This document shows, piece by piece, positions 48,360 to 57,872 of a DNA stretch of 64,000 nucleotides. Every line of letters starts with the position of its first letter. Positions within the stretch are counted from its first letter, which is position 1. The DNA comes from Saprospiraceae bacterium (lineage in GTDB: Bacteria > Bacteroidota > Bacteroidia > Chitinophagales > Saprospiraceae): the NCBI GenBank assembly GCA_016714765.1, contig JADKCF010000010.1, positions 62,001 to 126,000 on the forward strand, given 5' to 3'. The notes under the pieces are model-generated. The model was given only the letters and a program-made list of their open reading frames with translations, was not told where the DNA came from and did not search any database. The translations under genes and the position numbers were made by a program.

Positions 48360-49487
48360 CTAAAATGAAACCCCGGAAACCAAGCCCATATACTGAGCTA
48401 CCGCTACATGAGTTTTGAGCAGAATACCCACATATGGCTGAGCTTTCCATTCCTTTGGACAAGGGTATATGTTGATATTAATCTTAAAATAAAAAGGAGA
48501 TGTTTCTTCTCTCAATGCTGGTAAGGGAAGGTAATAACCAGTTTGAAGTCTCAGTGCTGCCATACCAAAATTCAGATTTGCTGCTGAATAAACAGCAGTT
48601 TTGGTAGCTTTCATTCGGGCATTGTGTGCAGTCTCAAAGTCCTGGTAATAAAACTGAAAGATGCTCTGATTGTATTCGTACTCTCCTCCTAAGATAGCTT
48701 TAACAAAAGGTGAAAAGGCATATGTCATTCCTGCATTGACAAAGTAAGATCCATATTTTGACCCTCCTGTAAAACTGTATTCTGATACTCCATACCCGAT
48801 GAGCATATCACCACCAAGACGTCGGAAACCTGAGAGTGTATCTTTGACGGCTTTTTTATGTGGTTGATGGTCCATAAATTTATATCCCAACCCCAATGTC
48901 ATCCCGCTGGTATTGATACCCGAATTGGGTGTGGAGGTGCGGGCATTGGAAAAATGGGTAAAATGAAGACCATACATCAAATACCATTTTTTGGCAAGTA
49001 AAGTTTCTGTCTGAAGGGTGAGTTGGGTGATGTTGTTCCAATGTGAGCCGATTGCATTATTGAGTGGATTGGTAATTTTGTTATACGGTTTGGTCAGATA
49101 TGACAGACCGGCCCCTAACTGCAACCCAAAGTTAAATTTTTTTTGGCCGGCCACTTTAAACCTGATTGAGTATAAGGCTCCACTAGCCGAACCCAAGACT
49201 CTTTCATCGCCAAAGTTTAAATATATAGCATGCAATCCCACTACCGGATGATTCCAGTATCTGTGCCATAGTTGGCTGCCATTTGTTTGTTTGGTGATGC
49301 TTGCCTGCCACAGATAGGTGTATTCGGGTGTACTGAAGGTGCTTTTTTTTGAATGCTTTAACAGCTTAGAAGGACCATATACAAGGGTACTGGTATATTC
49401 AGATTGAGCTGGCAGATAATTTGATCCGATGATGGTAATCAAAATTATCATAATCAGGTGGTATAACTTATGCATACATTTACACAC
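48360..49487 (-). CDS. PagL-like outer-membrane acyloxyacyl hydrolase
   Basis: 375 residues with a signal peptide (MHKLYHLIMIILITIIGSNYLPAQ; ATG at 49475 or four codons earlier at 49487). Beta-barrel-like alternation throughout. The PagL-type site is visible: GLHFTHFSNARTSTPNSGINTSGM near 180 carries the His and Ser of the HxSN catalytic motif, and a GLGYKF strand follows. PagL removes the 3-O-acyl chain from lipid A. Substrate in Bacteroidota is not proven. The longest frame overlaps the end of hutH by eight bases, so the two form one transcript. Confidence 0.82.
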   Translation of the reverse strand: MCKCMHKLYHLIMIILITIIGSNYLPAQSEYTSTLVYGPSKLLKHSKKSTFSTPEYTYLWQASITKQTNGSQLWHRYWNHPVVGLHAIYLNFGDERVLGSASGALYSIRFKVAGQKKFNFGLQLGAGLSYLTKPYNKITNPLNNAIGSHWNNITQLTLQTETLLAKKWYLMYGLHFTHFSNARTSTPNSGINTSGMTLGLGYKFMDHQPHKKAVKDTLSGFRRLGGDMLIGYGVSEYSFTGGSKYGSYFVNAGMTYAFSPFVKAILGGEYEYNQSIFQFYYQDFETAHNARMKATKTAVYSAANLNFGMAALRLQTGYYLPLPALREETSPFYFKININIYPCPKEWKAQPYVGILLKTHVAVAQYMGLVSGVSF

Positions 49488-50976
49488 TTTGTGTCACCCA
49501 TTTTTCTATCAGATTTTCTGCCTTGACCATATCATCATGCATAAGTCTGTCCTCTTCCAGTGTGGGTATTTCACTTCTGATTTCTGCAATCATTTTTTCG
49601 AGAGCCGCAGTCGTTTTAGCTGGTCTTCTGAATTCAATAGCCTGTGCGGCGGTCATCAATTCGATAGCAAGGATAGATTTAAGATTACTGAGAACTTTAT
49701 ATCCTTTGGTACCTGCATTGGCTGCCATGCTCACATGATCTTCTTGTCCTTTACTGGAGACGATGGAGTCCACCGATGCAGGAGTGCAATATTGTTTGTT
49801 TTGGCTGACAATGGAAGCTGCCGTATATTGGGCAATCATAAAACCTGAATCCAGTCCAGGATACTTTGTCAAAAAAGCAGGCAGCCCTCTGTCACCATTG
49901 ATAAGCTGGTATACGCGTCTTTCAGAAATACTACCCAACTCCGCCATCGCAATAGCCAGATAATCCAGCACCAATGCCAGCGGTTGGGCATGAAAATTGC
50001 CACCGCTTAAGATTTTGTTTTCGTCATCAAATACCATGGGATTGTCCGTCACGGCATTGATCTCAGTATCTATGACTTCCAGGGCGTGAGAGATAGCCTG
50101 ATAACTAGCTCCATGAACCTGGGGTACACACCTGAATGAATAGGGGTCCTGAACACTTTGCTTCTGCAAATGTCTGATTTCGCTACCTTCCAAATATCCA
50201 AAAATCTCTTTTGCAGTTATCAACTGGCCTTTGTGCGGTCTTATATCATGCAATAAATGGTCGAAAGGTGAGATATCACATACAAAAGCTTCCATTGAAA
50301 TGGCAGCTATTTTATTGGCTAAATGAAAAAGACTTAATGCTTCGGTGGCTATGACGGACGCATAAGATAGGGAAAACTGAGTACCATTTAGTAATGCCAG
50401 TCCTTCTTTTGATTTTAAAGAGAGGGCGTTTATTCCTTTTAAACTCAACGCATCTTGCGCCAATAGTTTTTTGCCATCGTGATAAACCTCTCCCTTACCC
50501 AGCAAAGGCAAACTAAGGTGGGCTAAAGGAGCAAGATCACCAGATGCTCCCAATGAACCCAACTGGAAAATAACAGGAATTAACCCCGCATTGTACATTT
50601 GAATCAATTTTTCCAGCAGTTCGACTCTTACGCCCGAATAACCATGTGACAAATTGATAATCTTTAGCAATAATATGACTCTGCAGATTCGTTCCGGTAC
50701 ACATTCTCCAAGACCACATGCGTGAGACAGCACCAGGTTTTCTTGCAGTTTTTCGAGATTGTCATCAGAAATTCTTATGTTGCACAGCGACCCAAAACCT
50801 GTGTTGATTCCATATATCACGGCATCAGGATCAGCCATTCTGGTTTCAAGATACTGCCTGTTTTTACGTATTGTATGAATAACCGTTTCACTCATTACTA
50901 AGGGCATATGGCTATCTGCTATCTCATAAAGACGGTGGGCTGTAATGATGGATCCATCAATTATAAAATGCTGCAT
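49480..50976 (-). CDS. hutH: Histidine ammonia-lyase
   Basis: Deaminates L-histidine to urocanate using the MIO cofactor formed from Ala-Ser-Gly. 498 residues. ASG at residues 144-146 in GSLGASGDLAPLAHLSLP; the substrate-selectivity residues Ser84-His85 (NLVLSHACG) match histidine-type, not tyrosine-type, lyases; later HGASYQAISHALEVI and the GGNFHAQPLAL motif are present. No other hut genes (hutU, hutI, hutG) follow; a PagL-like gene does. The 475-base gap upstream (50977-51450) holds AT-rich sequence and the ompH promoter; I found no gene in it. Confidence 0.94.
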   Translation of the reverse strand: MQHFIIDGSIITAHRLYEIADSHMPLVMSETVIHTIRKNRQYLETRMADPDAVIYGINTGFGSLCNIRISDDNLEKLQENLVLSHACGLGECVPERICRVILLLKIINLSHGYSGVRVELLEKLIQMYNAGLIPVIFQLGSLGASGDLAPLAHLSLPLLGKGEVYHDGKKLLAQDALSLKGINALSLKSKEGLALLNGTQFSLSYASVIATEALSLFHLANKIAAISMEAFVCDISPFDHLLHDIRPHKGQLITAKEIFGYLEGSEIRHLQKQSVQDPYSFRCVPQVHGASYQAISHALEVIDTEINAVTDNPMVFDDENKILSGGNFHAQPLALVLDYLAIAMAELGSISERRVYQLINGDRGLPAFLTKYPGLDSGFMIAQYTAASIVSQNKQYCTPASVDSIVSSKGQEDHVSMAANAGTKGYKVLSNLKSILAIELMTAAQAIEFRRPAKTTAALEKMIAEIRSEIPTLEEDRLMHDDMVKAENLIEKWVTQSV

Positions 50977-51410
50977 ACTTTCTTTGGCTTTATGATCACT
51001 TTACAGGATGATGGTGACTTGTACACTATTTGTACCTAATCAGTTACCAAGATCCCCTGAGTGATGATGATGTGGCAAAGGTAGAAATTTATTACAAATA
51101 TTTTTGGGACAAAGTCTATAACTTTATGACTCAATTCCTTCACCTTTTTCAGAAATCAATCTTAAACTACAAAAGATCCTTGTCTGTTCCTGGATGTAAA
51201 AATGATAATATTTTTATTCAATACACACCAAATCATCCAAAATACTCGTTAAACAATAGTTAAAAACAAAACAATTGAGTTGGTTGTATATCATCTATCT
51301 AATTGATTTATAGATTATTATATAATGGTAAGAAAACATTAATGCCTTTACGTTGATAACTTTTAAATCGAAGTTGATGTCTTATATGTAGTTACAAAGC
51401 AATAAAATTG

Positions 51411-51418
51411 TAATTTTG
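51411..51418 (+). promoter_or_regulatory. -7 element of the skp/ompH promoter
   Basis: TAATTTTG matches TAnnTTTG, 33 bases before the first OmpH-like ATG at 51451. No correctly spaced TTTG is clear. Confidence 0.5.
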
Positions 51419-51450
51419 GCAAAATTTTTAAAACACTTTAATTTAGAAAA

Positions 51451-51969
51451 ATGAAAACTAAACAAATCATTACCGTCATTTTACTAACGCTGAGCATGGC
51501 TGCACAGGTAGAAGCTCAAAAAATAGCCATAGTAGATATCAATGAAGTATTGTCAGCATTGCCCGAATATCAAAATGCACAGACTGAATTAGACAATATT
51601 GCTGCTGGCTGGAGACAGGAAATCTCTCAGGAATTTGATAAAGTAAAAAGTATGTACAACAAGTTTCAGGCAGAACAAGTCCTGCTAAGTATAGAAGACA
51701 AAACAAAAAAAGAAGAAGAAATCATCAAAAAAGAAGCTGAGGTGAGAGAACTTCAGAAAGGTAAATTCGGTCCTGAAGGTGCCCTGTTTAAAAAACGCCA
51801 GGAAATGGTTTCGCCTATACAGGAAAAAGTATTTGCTGCCATAGAATCATATGCCAGCGAGCGCGGTTATGATATAATTTTCGACAAAGGTGGTGCAACC
51901 GGCTTACTTTTTACCAATCCGGAATATGACAAAACATTGGATCTTAAAAAACGTCTCAACATTAAATAA
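51451..51969 (+). CDS. Skp/OmpH family periplasmic chaperone (copy 1)
   Basis: Holds unfolded outer-membrane proteins in the periplasm. 172 residues: signal peptide (MKTKQIITVILLTLSMAAQVEAQ), KIAIVDINEVLSALPEYQ at the start of the mature protein, a long coiled coil at about 50-120, and a C-terminal segment (YDIIFDKGGATGLLFTNPEYD). A second copy follows 39 bases downstream, a common arrangement in Bacteroidota. Confidence 0.9.
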   Translation: MKTKQIITVILLTLSMAAQVEAQKIAIVDINEVLSALPEYQNAQTELDNIAAGWRQEISQEFDKVKSMYNKFQAEQVLLSIEDKTKKEEEIIKKEAEVRELQKGKFGPEGALFKKRQEMVSPIQEKVFAAIESYASERGYDIIFDKGGATGLLFTNPEYDKTLDLKKRLNIK

Positions 51970-52008
51970 ACATTTATTCAAACCAACTTAATTTTAATTC
52001 AAACAACA

Positions 52009-52522
52009 ATGAACAGAATCATTTTAGCTTTAAGTTTCATTTTCGCATTATCAGCCACTTCTGAAGCACAAAAAATAGGATATATCAATTCTCAGGAAAT
52101 ATTATTTTCATTACCGGAGGTAAAGCAAGCCAACTCTGATATCGATGTCATGAAAGCTATGTTTCAGAAAAAAGGGCGAGGATATGGTAAAGGAATTGCA
52201 GACAAAATATCAGGCACTTCAGCAAAAACAAGCAAGCGGCGAACTAGCACCAATAGAAATCGAAAAGCAATCTGCTGCTCTTAAAGCCGAAGAAGCCAAA
52301 TTAGGTGAGTTCGAAAATTCTAGTCAACAAAAAATTTACGAAAAAAGCGAAGAGTTATTAAAGCCAATACAGGATAAAATAACCAAAGCCATCAAAGATG
52401 TTGCTGCTGAAAATAATTTTCTGTATATCATCGATTCAGGCATGGGAGTGGTTCTGTACGCAGATCCTGCGGCAGATGTTACCAAACTGGTAAAAAGTAA
52501 AATTGGGTATCTCTCAATAAAT
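52009..52522 (+). CDS. Skp/OmpH family chaperone (copy 2; two frameshifts at 52174-52176 and 52505-52507)
   Basis: About 170 residues when repaired. Signal peptide MNRIILALSFIFALSATSEAQ, then KIGYINSQEILFSLPEVK. The first G run at 52174-52176 carries one extra G: the protein should continue KKGEDMVKELQTKYQALQQ but breaks. It continues in the second frame, a coiled coil (AALKAEEAKLGEFENSSQQK) and a C-terminal part ending ADVTKLVKSKIG. At 52505-52507 a further extra G would remove the stop: without it the sequence reads VKSKIGISQ and stops at about 52522. As written it runs straight into murI, which is an artefact. Confidence 0.8.
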
Positions 52523-52531
52523 AATAATAAA

Positions 52532-53341
52532 ATGCATAAAAACCCCAATCAACCGATAGGGATCTTTGATAGTGGCATTGGCGGCCTGACGGTGGCCAAT
52601 GCCATTCATCGTTTTTTACCGGAAGAAAGACTTATTTATTTTGGGGATACTGCTCACTTGCCATATGGTGATAAATCTGCAGATGCTATCAGGTATTATT
52701 GCCTCAGGATAAGTAAATTTCTCCTGGAGCAGGATTGTAAGATGATTATCATCGCCTGCAACTCAGCCTCCTCTGCTGCATATGATATGTTGCTGGATTT
52801 TTTTGAAGGCAAAGTCCTTTTTGTGAATGTAGTTGACCCTTTGGTCCATGCTGTGATTTCCAAAGGATACCAAAACGTAGGGGTAATAGCTACTAAAGCT
52901 ACAATCAACTCATCTATCTACCGAAATAAAATAAAATCCCAAAACCAAAAGATAAAAGTCAATCAACTTGCTACACCCTTGCTAGCTCCTATGATCGAAG
53001 AGGGTTTTTACAGCGGGACTATCAGCAAAAGTGTTATAGAAAATTATCTCAGTCACCCAGATCTGCAGGAAATAGATGCCTTATTGTTGGCTTGTACACA
53101 CTATCCGCTCATCAGAGCTGAAATCAATGAGTATTACAAGGGTGAAGTAGCTATTCTGGATTCTACTGATGTTGTAAAAGAGGAAGTGAAAAGATTGCTT
53201 ATTTCAGAAAATCTGCTTTGCAATAAAAGGAACGGCCCTGATCATTTTTATGTTTCAGATTACACAACTTCTTTTGAAGAAACTGCCAAAAATTTTTATG
53301 GCGAAGACATACACCTGGATGCCCTCCATATTTGGTCCTAA
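52532..53341 (+). CDS. murI: Glutamate racemase
   Basis: Makes D-glutamate for peptidoglycan. 269 residues from ATG 52532. FDSGIGGLTVANAI near residue 12 is the Asp/Ser motif; ACNSASSAA carries the first catalytic Cys and ACTHYPLI the second. The ATG is used because the longer reading frame joining the OmpH-like protein depends on the suspected extra G just upstream. It converges with metF 26 bases away. A natural Skp-MurI fusion would place an enzyme of the cytoplasm after a signal peptide and is not credible. Confidence 0.93.
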   Translation: MHKNPNQPIGIFDSGIGGLTVANAIHRFLPEERLIYFGDTAHLPYGDKSADAIRYYCLRISKFLLEQDCKMIIIACNSASSAAYDMLLDFFEGKVLFVNVVDPLVHAVISKGYQNVGVIATKATINSSIYRNKIKSQNQKIKVNQLATPLLAPMIEEGFYSGTISKSVIENYLSHPDLQEIDALLLACTHYPLIRAEINEYYKGEVAILDSTDVVKEEVKRLLISENLLCNKRNGPDHFYVSDYTTSFEETAKNFYGEDIHLDALHIWS

Positions 53342-53367
53342 CTCCAGAAATACTATTCCCTTAAAAC

Positions 53368-54318
53368 TTAAACTTTCTCAATAATCTTATAAGTAGTGTC
53401 TACATCTCCCATAGTGTAAAAATGAAGGCATGGTACACCCGCAGCCTTGAGTTCCTTACACTGAGAAATACACCACTCGATTCCCAGTTTTTTGATGTCC
53501 TTATCTTCTGTTTTCATCATTTCCTTGACAAGAATATCCGGAAAATTGATAAAAAACTTCCTTGGTATTGAAGATAACTGATACTTTTTTGTGATCGGTT
53601 TCAGTCCTGGTACGATCGGTACGTGGATACCTGCCTGCTCACATGCATCTCTGAATCTGAAAAAATTAGTGTTGTCAAAAAACATTTGGGTCACAATATA
53701 ACTTGCGCCTGCATCTATTTTTTGTTTTAAATACTCTATATCTATAGCAAAATTGGGGGCTTCAAAATGTTTTTCGGGATATCCAGCCACACCGATACAA
53801 AAATCTGTAGGTGTTCCTTTTTCAATATTGCTATCTAGGTATATACCCTTGTTCATATCATTGATCTGCTTGACAAGGTCTACAGCAAATTTATGCCCAT
53901 CCGTCTCTGGTATAAACTTATCTTCAAACTGCCGAGCATCACCTCGCAGGGCAAGTACATTATTGATACCTAAAAAATTGAGGTCAATCAGCGCATTTTC
54001 AGTCTCTTCTATACTGAATCCACCACAGATCAGGTGAGGGATGGCATCGATTCCGTACCTGTGCATGATAGACGCACATATGCCTACTGTACCCGGACGT
54101 TTACGTATGGCTGTTTTTTCATAATAACCGCTAGGTCGCTTATTGTACACATATTCTTCTCTATGATAAGTAACGTCTATAAACGGAGGCTTAAATTCCA
54201 TCAATGGATCCAACGTCTCAAAAATATCATTCATACTACCTCCTTTCAGTGGTGGTAATACCTCAAATGAAACCAAAGTTTGACCCTTTGATTTTTCAAA
54301 ATAATCTGTGATTTTCAT
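53368..54318 (-). CDS. metF: Methylenetetrahydrofolate reductase
   Basis: FAD enzyme that reduces methylene-THF to methyl-THF for methionine synthesis. 316 residues, bacterial MetF length. FEVLPPLKGG near the start, DVTYHREEYV, ICGGFSIEETENALIDL near 115 and ALRGDA, then QMFFDNTNFFRF near 210. All typical barrel motifs. A promoter -7 element on the minus strand lies at 54342-54349. Confidence 0.95.
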   Translation of the reverse strand: MKITDYFEKSKGQTLVSFEVLPPLKGGSMNDIFETLDPLMEFKPPFIDVTYHREEYVYNKRPSGYYEKTAIRKRPGTVGICASIMHRYGIDAIPHLICGGFSIEETENALIDLNFLGINNVLALRGDARQFEDKFIPETDGHKFAVDLVKQINDMNKGIYLDSNIEKGTPTDFCIGVAGYPEKHFEAPNFAIDIEYLKQKIDAGASYIVTQMFFDNTNFFRFRDACEQAGIHVPIVPGLKPITKKYQLSSIPRKFFINFPDILVKEMMKTEDKDIKKLGIEWCISQCKELKAAGVPCLHFYTMGDVDTTYKIIEKV

Positions 54319-54341
54319 TAAATTTTTGATTCTTATGAAGG

Positions 54342-54349
54342 CAAAGGTA
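54342..54349 (-). promoter_or_regulatory. -7 element for metF
   Basis: On the minus strand TACCTTTG matches TAnnTTTG, 24 bases before the metF start. No spaced -33 match is seen. Confidence 0.5.
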
Positions 54350-54404
54350 AGGCCTTTGTAAATAAAACTACTTATTTCAAATCAGTTTTAATGTTAAATA
54401 TGAC

Positions 54405-54437
54405 AAAACGGTGTATTAGATACACACTGCCGGTTTT
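54405..54437 (-). terminator. Possible terminator of the CarboxypepD_reg-like gene
   Basis: GTGTAT (54411-54416) pairs with ATACAC (54420-54425) around a 3-base loop, with flanking AAAAC/GTTTT arms that pair imperfectly. On the minus strand the tail is only TTTT, so the call is weak; the longer T run is on the plus strand. Confidence 0.35.
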
Positions 54438-54466
54438 TTTTCTAAAAACTGATTTGTGCTTATCAA

Positions 54467-55123
54467 TTATTTTTTATCCTTCTTTTTAAAGTCTCCACGA
54501 CGCCATGCATCTATAAATTTTTTCCATGCTAGAGGATTAAAAATGTTTTGTGGTTTTATCTGACCTGTGTACACATAGTCAGTGGCTTGTTGTTTAATGA
54601 CCAAGCTGGATGTTTCTCTTCCATCTACAGGGACAGAATACCTTATTTCTTTCATTTTTTCTTCTGCCAAATTTGCCTGAGCGTTCTCTCTCAGCTCATT
54701 GGATATGTCTATAGCGAGGAACTCCTGTTTAAAGTACTCCTTGCTTGGCCACGGCATGATGATGGCTTCAGGAAGTAGTATATTGTCTTCGGTCATAATC
54801 TGAATCCATTTGTATTTGGTAGACTTTAATGTGTCCGGGATCTTTATTTCTACTGTCTTATATCCGATGCGGGAAAATACGATTGTTTCTCCAGGCAGTG
54901 CCACAAATGAAAAAAAACCGTCAAAATCTGCAGCGGCTCCTCTGTTTGTGCCCATAACTGCTACACTCGTATACGGAAGTGGTGCCGGATGTCCATTGGT
55001 GTCTTCATAAAACACCATACCCGAAAACTCAATAACTTGCACGGGGTCTCCTTTAACCTGCGCATTCACCAGTCCAAAAAACACCGTAGTCATAAGAACT
55101 ACTGCTATTACTCTGATCAACAT
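54467..55123 (-). CDS. CarboxypepD_reg-like domain protein
   Basis: 218 residues. Signal peptide MLIRVIAVVLMTTVFFGLVNAQ, then a CarboxypepD_reg-like beta sandwich at about 28-115 (PYTSVAVMGTNRGAAADFDGFFSFVALPGETI, core AADFDGFFSF; SRIGYKTVEI). Such domains often start TonB-dependent receptors, but here no barrel follows, only a charged C-terminal region ending KKKDKK. It may be an envelope protein of unknown role. The 330-base gap to lon (55124-55454) is AT-rich and has a 7-base hairpin with no T tract; no gene is evident. Confidence 0.78.
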   Translation of the reverse strand: MLIRVIAVVLMTTVFFGLVNAQVKGDPVQVIEFSGMVFYEDTNGHPAPLPYTSVAVMGTNRGAAADFDGFFSFVALPGETIVFSRIGYKTVEIKIPDTLKSTKYKWIQIMTEDNILLPEAIIMPWPSKEYFKQEFLAIDISNELRENAQANLAEEKMKEIRYSVPVDGRETSSLVIKQQATDYVYTGQIKPQNIFNPLAWKKFIDAWRRGDFKKKDKK

Positions 55124-55454
55124 TGCTCTCTATTTTAATTCTTAATAAAGCTTACTATTCTTTATATCGGAAACGTACAAAACAGCGTAAATATACTCAT
55201 TATTAACTTTTTAACACCGATTTAACGAATTTTTATCCAATGCTGATCCAAATTATTGTTGTTAAATTAAATTCCTAGCTGCCGGTTCGTTTTGTCCTTA
55301 TTTCAGCAGTCACCAAGTACCAATGCTAATGCTTTTTGGTACCACCTATCTGTTTCATAACCACGTGTCCTCTATCGTGTGAGATGATGATTGAATAAAT
55401 AGATCAATCTTCAGTCATTTACACCTTGTTTGACTTATAGCCTGAGTTGCTAAC

Positions 55455-57872
55455 TTAAAAAACCAAAAAGCCCAAAGCGTTTTCGATTACCTGGTCCATC
55501 CGGGTTACATAAGTAAATTTTATGTCCTTTATATAATCTGTGGGAATCTGCTCTACGTGTCTTCTATTGTCTTCACAAAGCATAATCTCTGTAATACCTG
55601 CTCTTTTTGCAGCTAGAACTTTTTCTTTAATTCCACCCACAGGGAGTACTTTACCCCGAAGTGTGATTTCTCCAGTCATGGCCAGATAGGGCTTCACGGG
55701 TTTGTTTTTTAATGCCGATGAAATGGCTGTAAGCATGGTCACTCCTGCACTCGGACCATCTTTGGGTATGGCGCCTTCAGGAACATGTATATGCAGATCT
55801 GTATGCTCAAAGGATTCGGGATCAATACCTAATGATGTGCAGTGGGCTTTGATATAACTCAAAGCAGTTGTGGCGGATTCTTTCATGACATCACCCAGAT
55901 TGCCTGTCAGGACCAGTTTTCCTTTACCTTTACTCGTGCTGGCTTCTATAAATAATATGTCTCCTCCCACCCTTGTCCAGGCCAATCCTACTGCTACTCC
56001 CGGAAGGTCAGTTTTTATATATTGATCATTATCATATTTTACCGGTCCCAGAGCCACGGCTATATCTTTTTCTGTAAGCTTAGGGCTGTATTTCTCGTTC
56101 ATAGCCACTTTTTTTGCAACACTCCTCATTACTCCGGCCAAAGTTCTGTCCAAAGACCTTACTCCGGATTCTCTGGTGTACTTCTGTATGATATACTGCA
56201 ATAATGGTGAGGTTAGGACTACGGCATTTTCTTTCAGTCCGTGTTCCTTCAGCTGCTTTGGCGCAAGATGTTTTTTAGAAATTTCTACTTTTTCCTCTAT
56301 GGAGTATCCGCTTAGCTCTATAATTTCCATCCTGTCGAGTAGGGCTGGTTGTATAGTGGACAATGAGTTGGCTGTGGCTATAAACAGTACTCTGGACAAG
56401 TCGTAATCGAGATCCAGGTAATTATCATGAAAAGTGGAGTTTTGTTCTGGATCTAGTACTTCCAGCAATGCAGATGAAGGATCTCCTCTGAAGTCTTTGC
56501 CAAGCTTATCTATCTCGTCGAGAATGAATACAGGATTGGATGATTTTGCTTTTTTGATAGACTGCAGGATTCTTCCCGGCATGGCTCCTATATACGTTTT
56601 ACGGTGTCCTCTTATTTCGCTTTCGTCATGCAGACCTCCCAGCGACATACGAATGAACTGTCTTCCCAAAGCAGTAGATATTGATTTGCCCAAACTTGTC
56701 TTTCCTACTCCAGGAGGACCTACCAGACATAAGATTGGGGCTTTCATATCTCCTTTTAATTTCAGTACAGCCAGATGCTCTATGATTCTGTTTTTTACAT
56801 CCTCCATACCAAAATGATCCTTATCCAGTACAGCACGCACTTTTTTGAGATTGAAGATATCCTTTGTCACTTCATCCCAGGGTAAATCCAGCATCAACTC
56901 CAAGTAATTGAGAATGACTGAATACTCAGCTATCTGTGGATTGATACGGCGAGCTTTGGTAATTTCCCTGTCGAAAGCTGACTTAGCATCTTTTGGCCAT
57001 TTTTTGACATCTGCCAGTATCTGAAGACGATTCAACTCCTCTTCGTGTGGGTTACCCCCCAATTCCTCCTGAATGGTTTTTAATTGCTGATTCAGAAAGT
57101 ATTCTTTTTGTTGTTTTTCCAGGTCTCCTCTTACTTTGGACTCAATCTGATCCTTTATCTGGAGTAACTGCAGTTCATTGTTCATGACACTCATAACCAG
57201 GTGTGCCTTAGCCATATAGTCACCTGTCTCCAAAATTTCCTGCTTTTTGGCTACTCCCAGGTTCATATTGGATGCTATAAAATTAAGCAGAAATCCATTG
57301 TTTTTAATATTCTGAAGCATCATGTTGGCTTCTGATGGAATATTAGGGGACAACTCCACGATTTTTTTTGAATAATCGCGGACTGATGACATAATGGCAT
57401 TGAACTCGATATTTTTAGTAGGAGGAACTTCATCCTTTATTACATTGACTGATGCTTCGAGCATTTTATCATTTTCGATAAATACACCTGGCACAAACCT
57501 CATCCTTCCCTGTAGGATGGCTGTTGTACTTCCATCCGGCATTTTCAATATTTTCATGATGCGGGCTACAGTACCTACACCATGAAGACCTTCAGGGCTT
57601 GGATCTTCGCTATCCATGTCTTTTTGTGTCAATACGCCCAGGAATTTATCTCCCTTATCCGCTTTTTGCAATGCTTTTATCGACTTATCTCTGCCGACAG
57701 TCACAGGTATCACAACACCAGGAAACAATACAGTATTTTTTAATGCCAAAATAGGCATGATTTCCTTATAATTGTCGTCAAACTTTAACTCGTCATCTCC
57801 CATAGAAAACACAGGAATGACATCGCCTTCTTCTTTCAAATCATCCATCATATATATATTTCTGTCAAACAT
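55455..57872 (-). CDS. lon: ATP-dependent protease Lon
   Basis: Degrades damaged and regulatory proteins. 805 residues. N-terminal Lon substrate-binding domain (MPILALKNTVLFPGVVIPV, core LKNTVLFPGVVIPV near residue 40), then AAA+ with Walker A GPPGVGKTSLGK near 390 and Walker B VFILDEIDKLG, then the P domain with the Ser-Lys dyad: Ser in PKDGPSAGVTM near 700 and Lys in GKVLPVGGIKEK near 745. All motifs are intact. The start MFDRNIYMM is kept, but the Met-Met at positions 8-9 could also serve. Confidence 0.97.
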   Translation of the reverse strand: MFDRNIYMMDDLKEEGDVIPVFSMGDDELKFDDNYKEIMPILALKNTVLFPGVVIPVTVGRDKSIKALQKADKGDKFLGVLTQKDMDSEDPSPEGLHGVGTVARIMKILKMPDGSTTAILQGRMRFVPGVFIENDKMLEASVNVIKDEVPPTKNIEFNAIMSSVRDYSKKIVELSPNIPSEANMMLQNIKNNGFLLNFIASNMNLGVAKKQEILETGDYMAKAHLVMSVMNNELQLLQIKDQIESKVRGDLEKQQKEYFLNQQLKTIQEELGGNPHEEELNRLQILADVKKWPKDAKSAFDREITKARRINPQIAEYSVILNYLELMLDLPWDEVTKDIFNLKKVRAVLDKDHFGMEDVKNRIIEHLAVLKLKGDMKAPILCLVGPPGVGKTSLGKSISTALGRQFIRMSLGGLHDESEIRGHRKTYIGAMPGRILQSIKKAKSSNPVFILDEIDKLGKDFRGDPSSALLEVLDPEQNSTFHDNYLDLDYDLSRVLFIATANSLSTIQPALLDRMEIIELSGYSIEEKVEISKKHLAPKQLKEHGLKENAVVLTSPLLQYIIQKYTRESGVRSLDRTLAGVMRSVAKKVAMNEKYSPKLTEKDIAVALGPVKYDNDQYIKTDLPGVAVGLAWTRVGGDILFIEASTSKGKGKLVLTGNLGDVMKESATTALSYIKAHCTSLGIDPESFEHTDLHIHVPEGAIPKDGPSAGVTMLTAISSALKNKPVKPYLAMTGEITLRGKVLPVGGIKEKVLAAKRAGITEIMLCEDNRRHVEQIPTDYIKDIKFTYVTRMDQVIENALGFLVF

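Noticed and set aside
51030..51263. 77-codon frame before the first ompH-like gene
   Set aside because: No family resemblance, no promoter match, no signal peptide; typical chance frame in AT-rich sequence.
52184..53341. OmpH-MurI fusion protein of 385 residues
   Set aside because: One extra G explains the read-through; the combined protein would place a racemase behind a signal peptide.
55315..55346. Hairpin formed by GTACCAA and TTGGTAC
   Set aside because: Only seven pairs and no T tract on either strand, so not a terminator.
55260..55450. Minus-strand stretch that reads SIIISHDRGHVVMKQIGGTK in one frame
   Set aside because: Looked like a gene remnant, but it has stops on both sides and no family match; I cannot tell it from chance.
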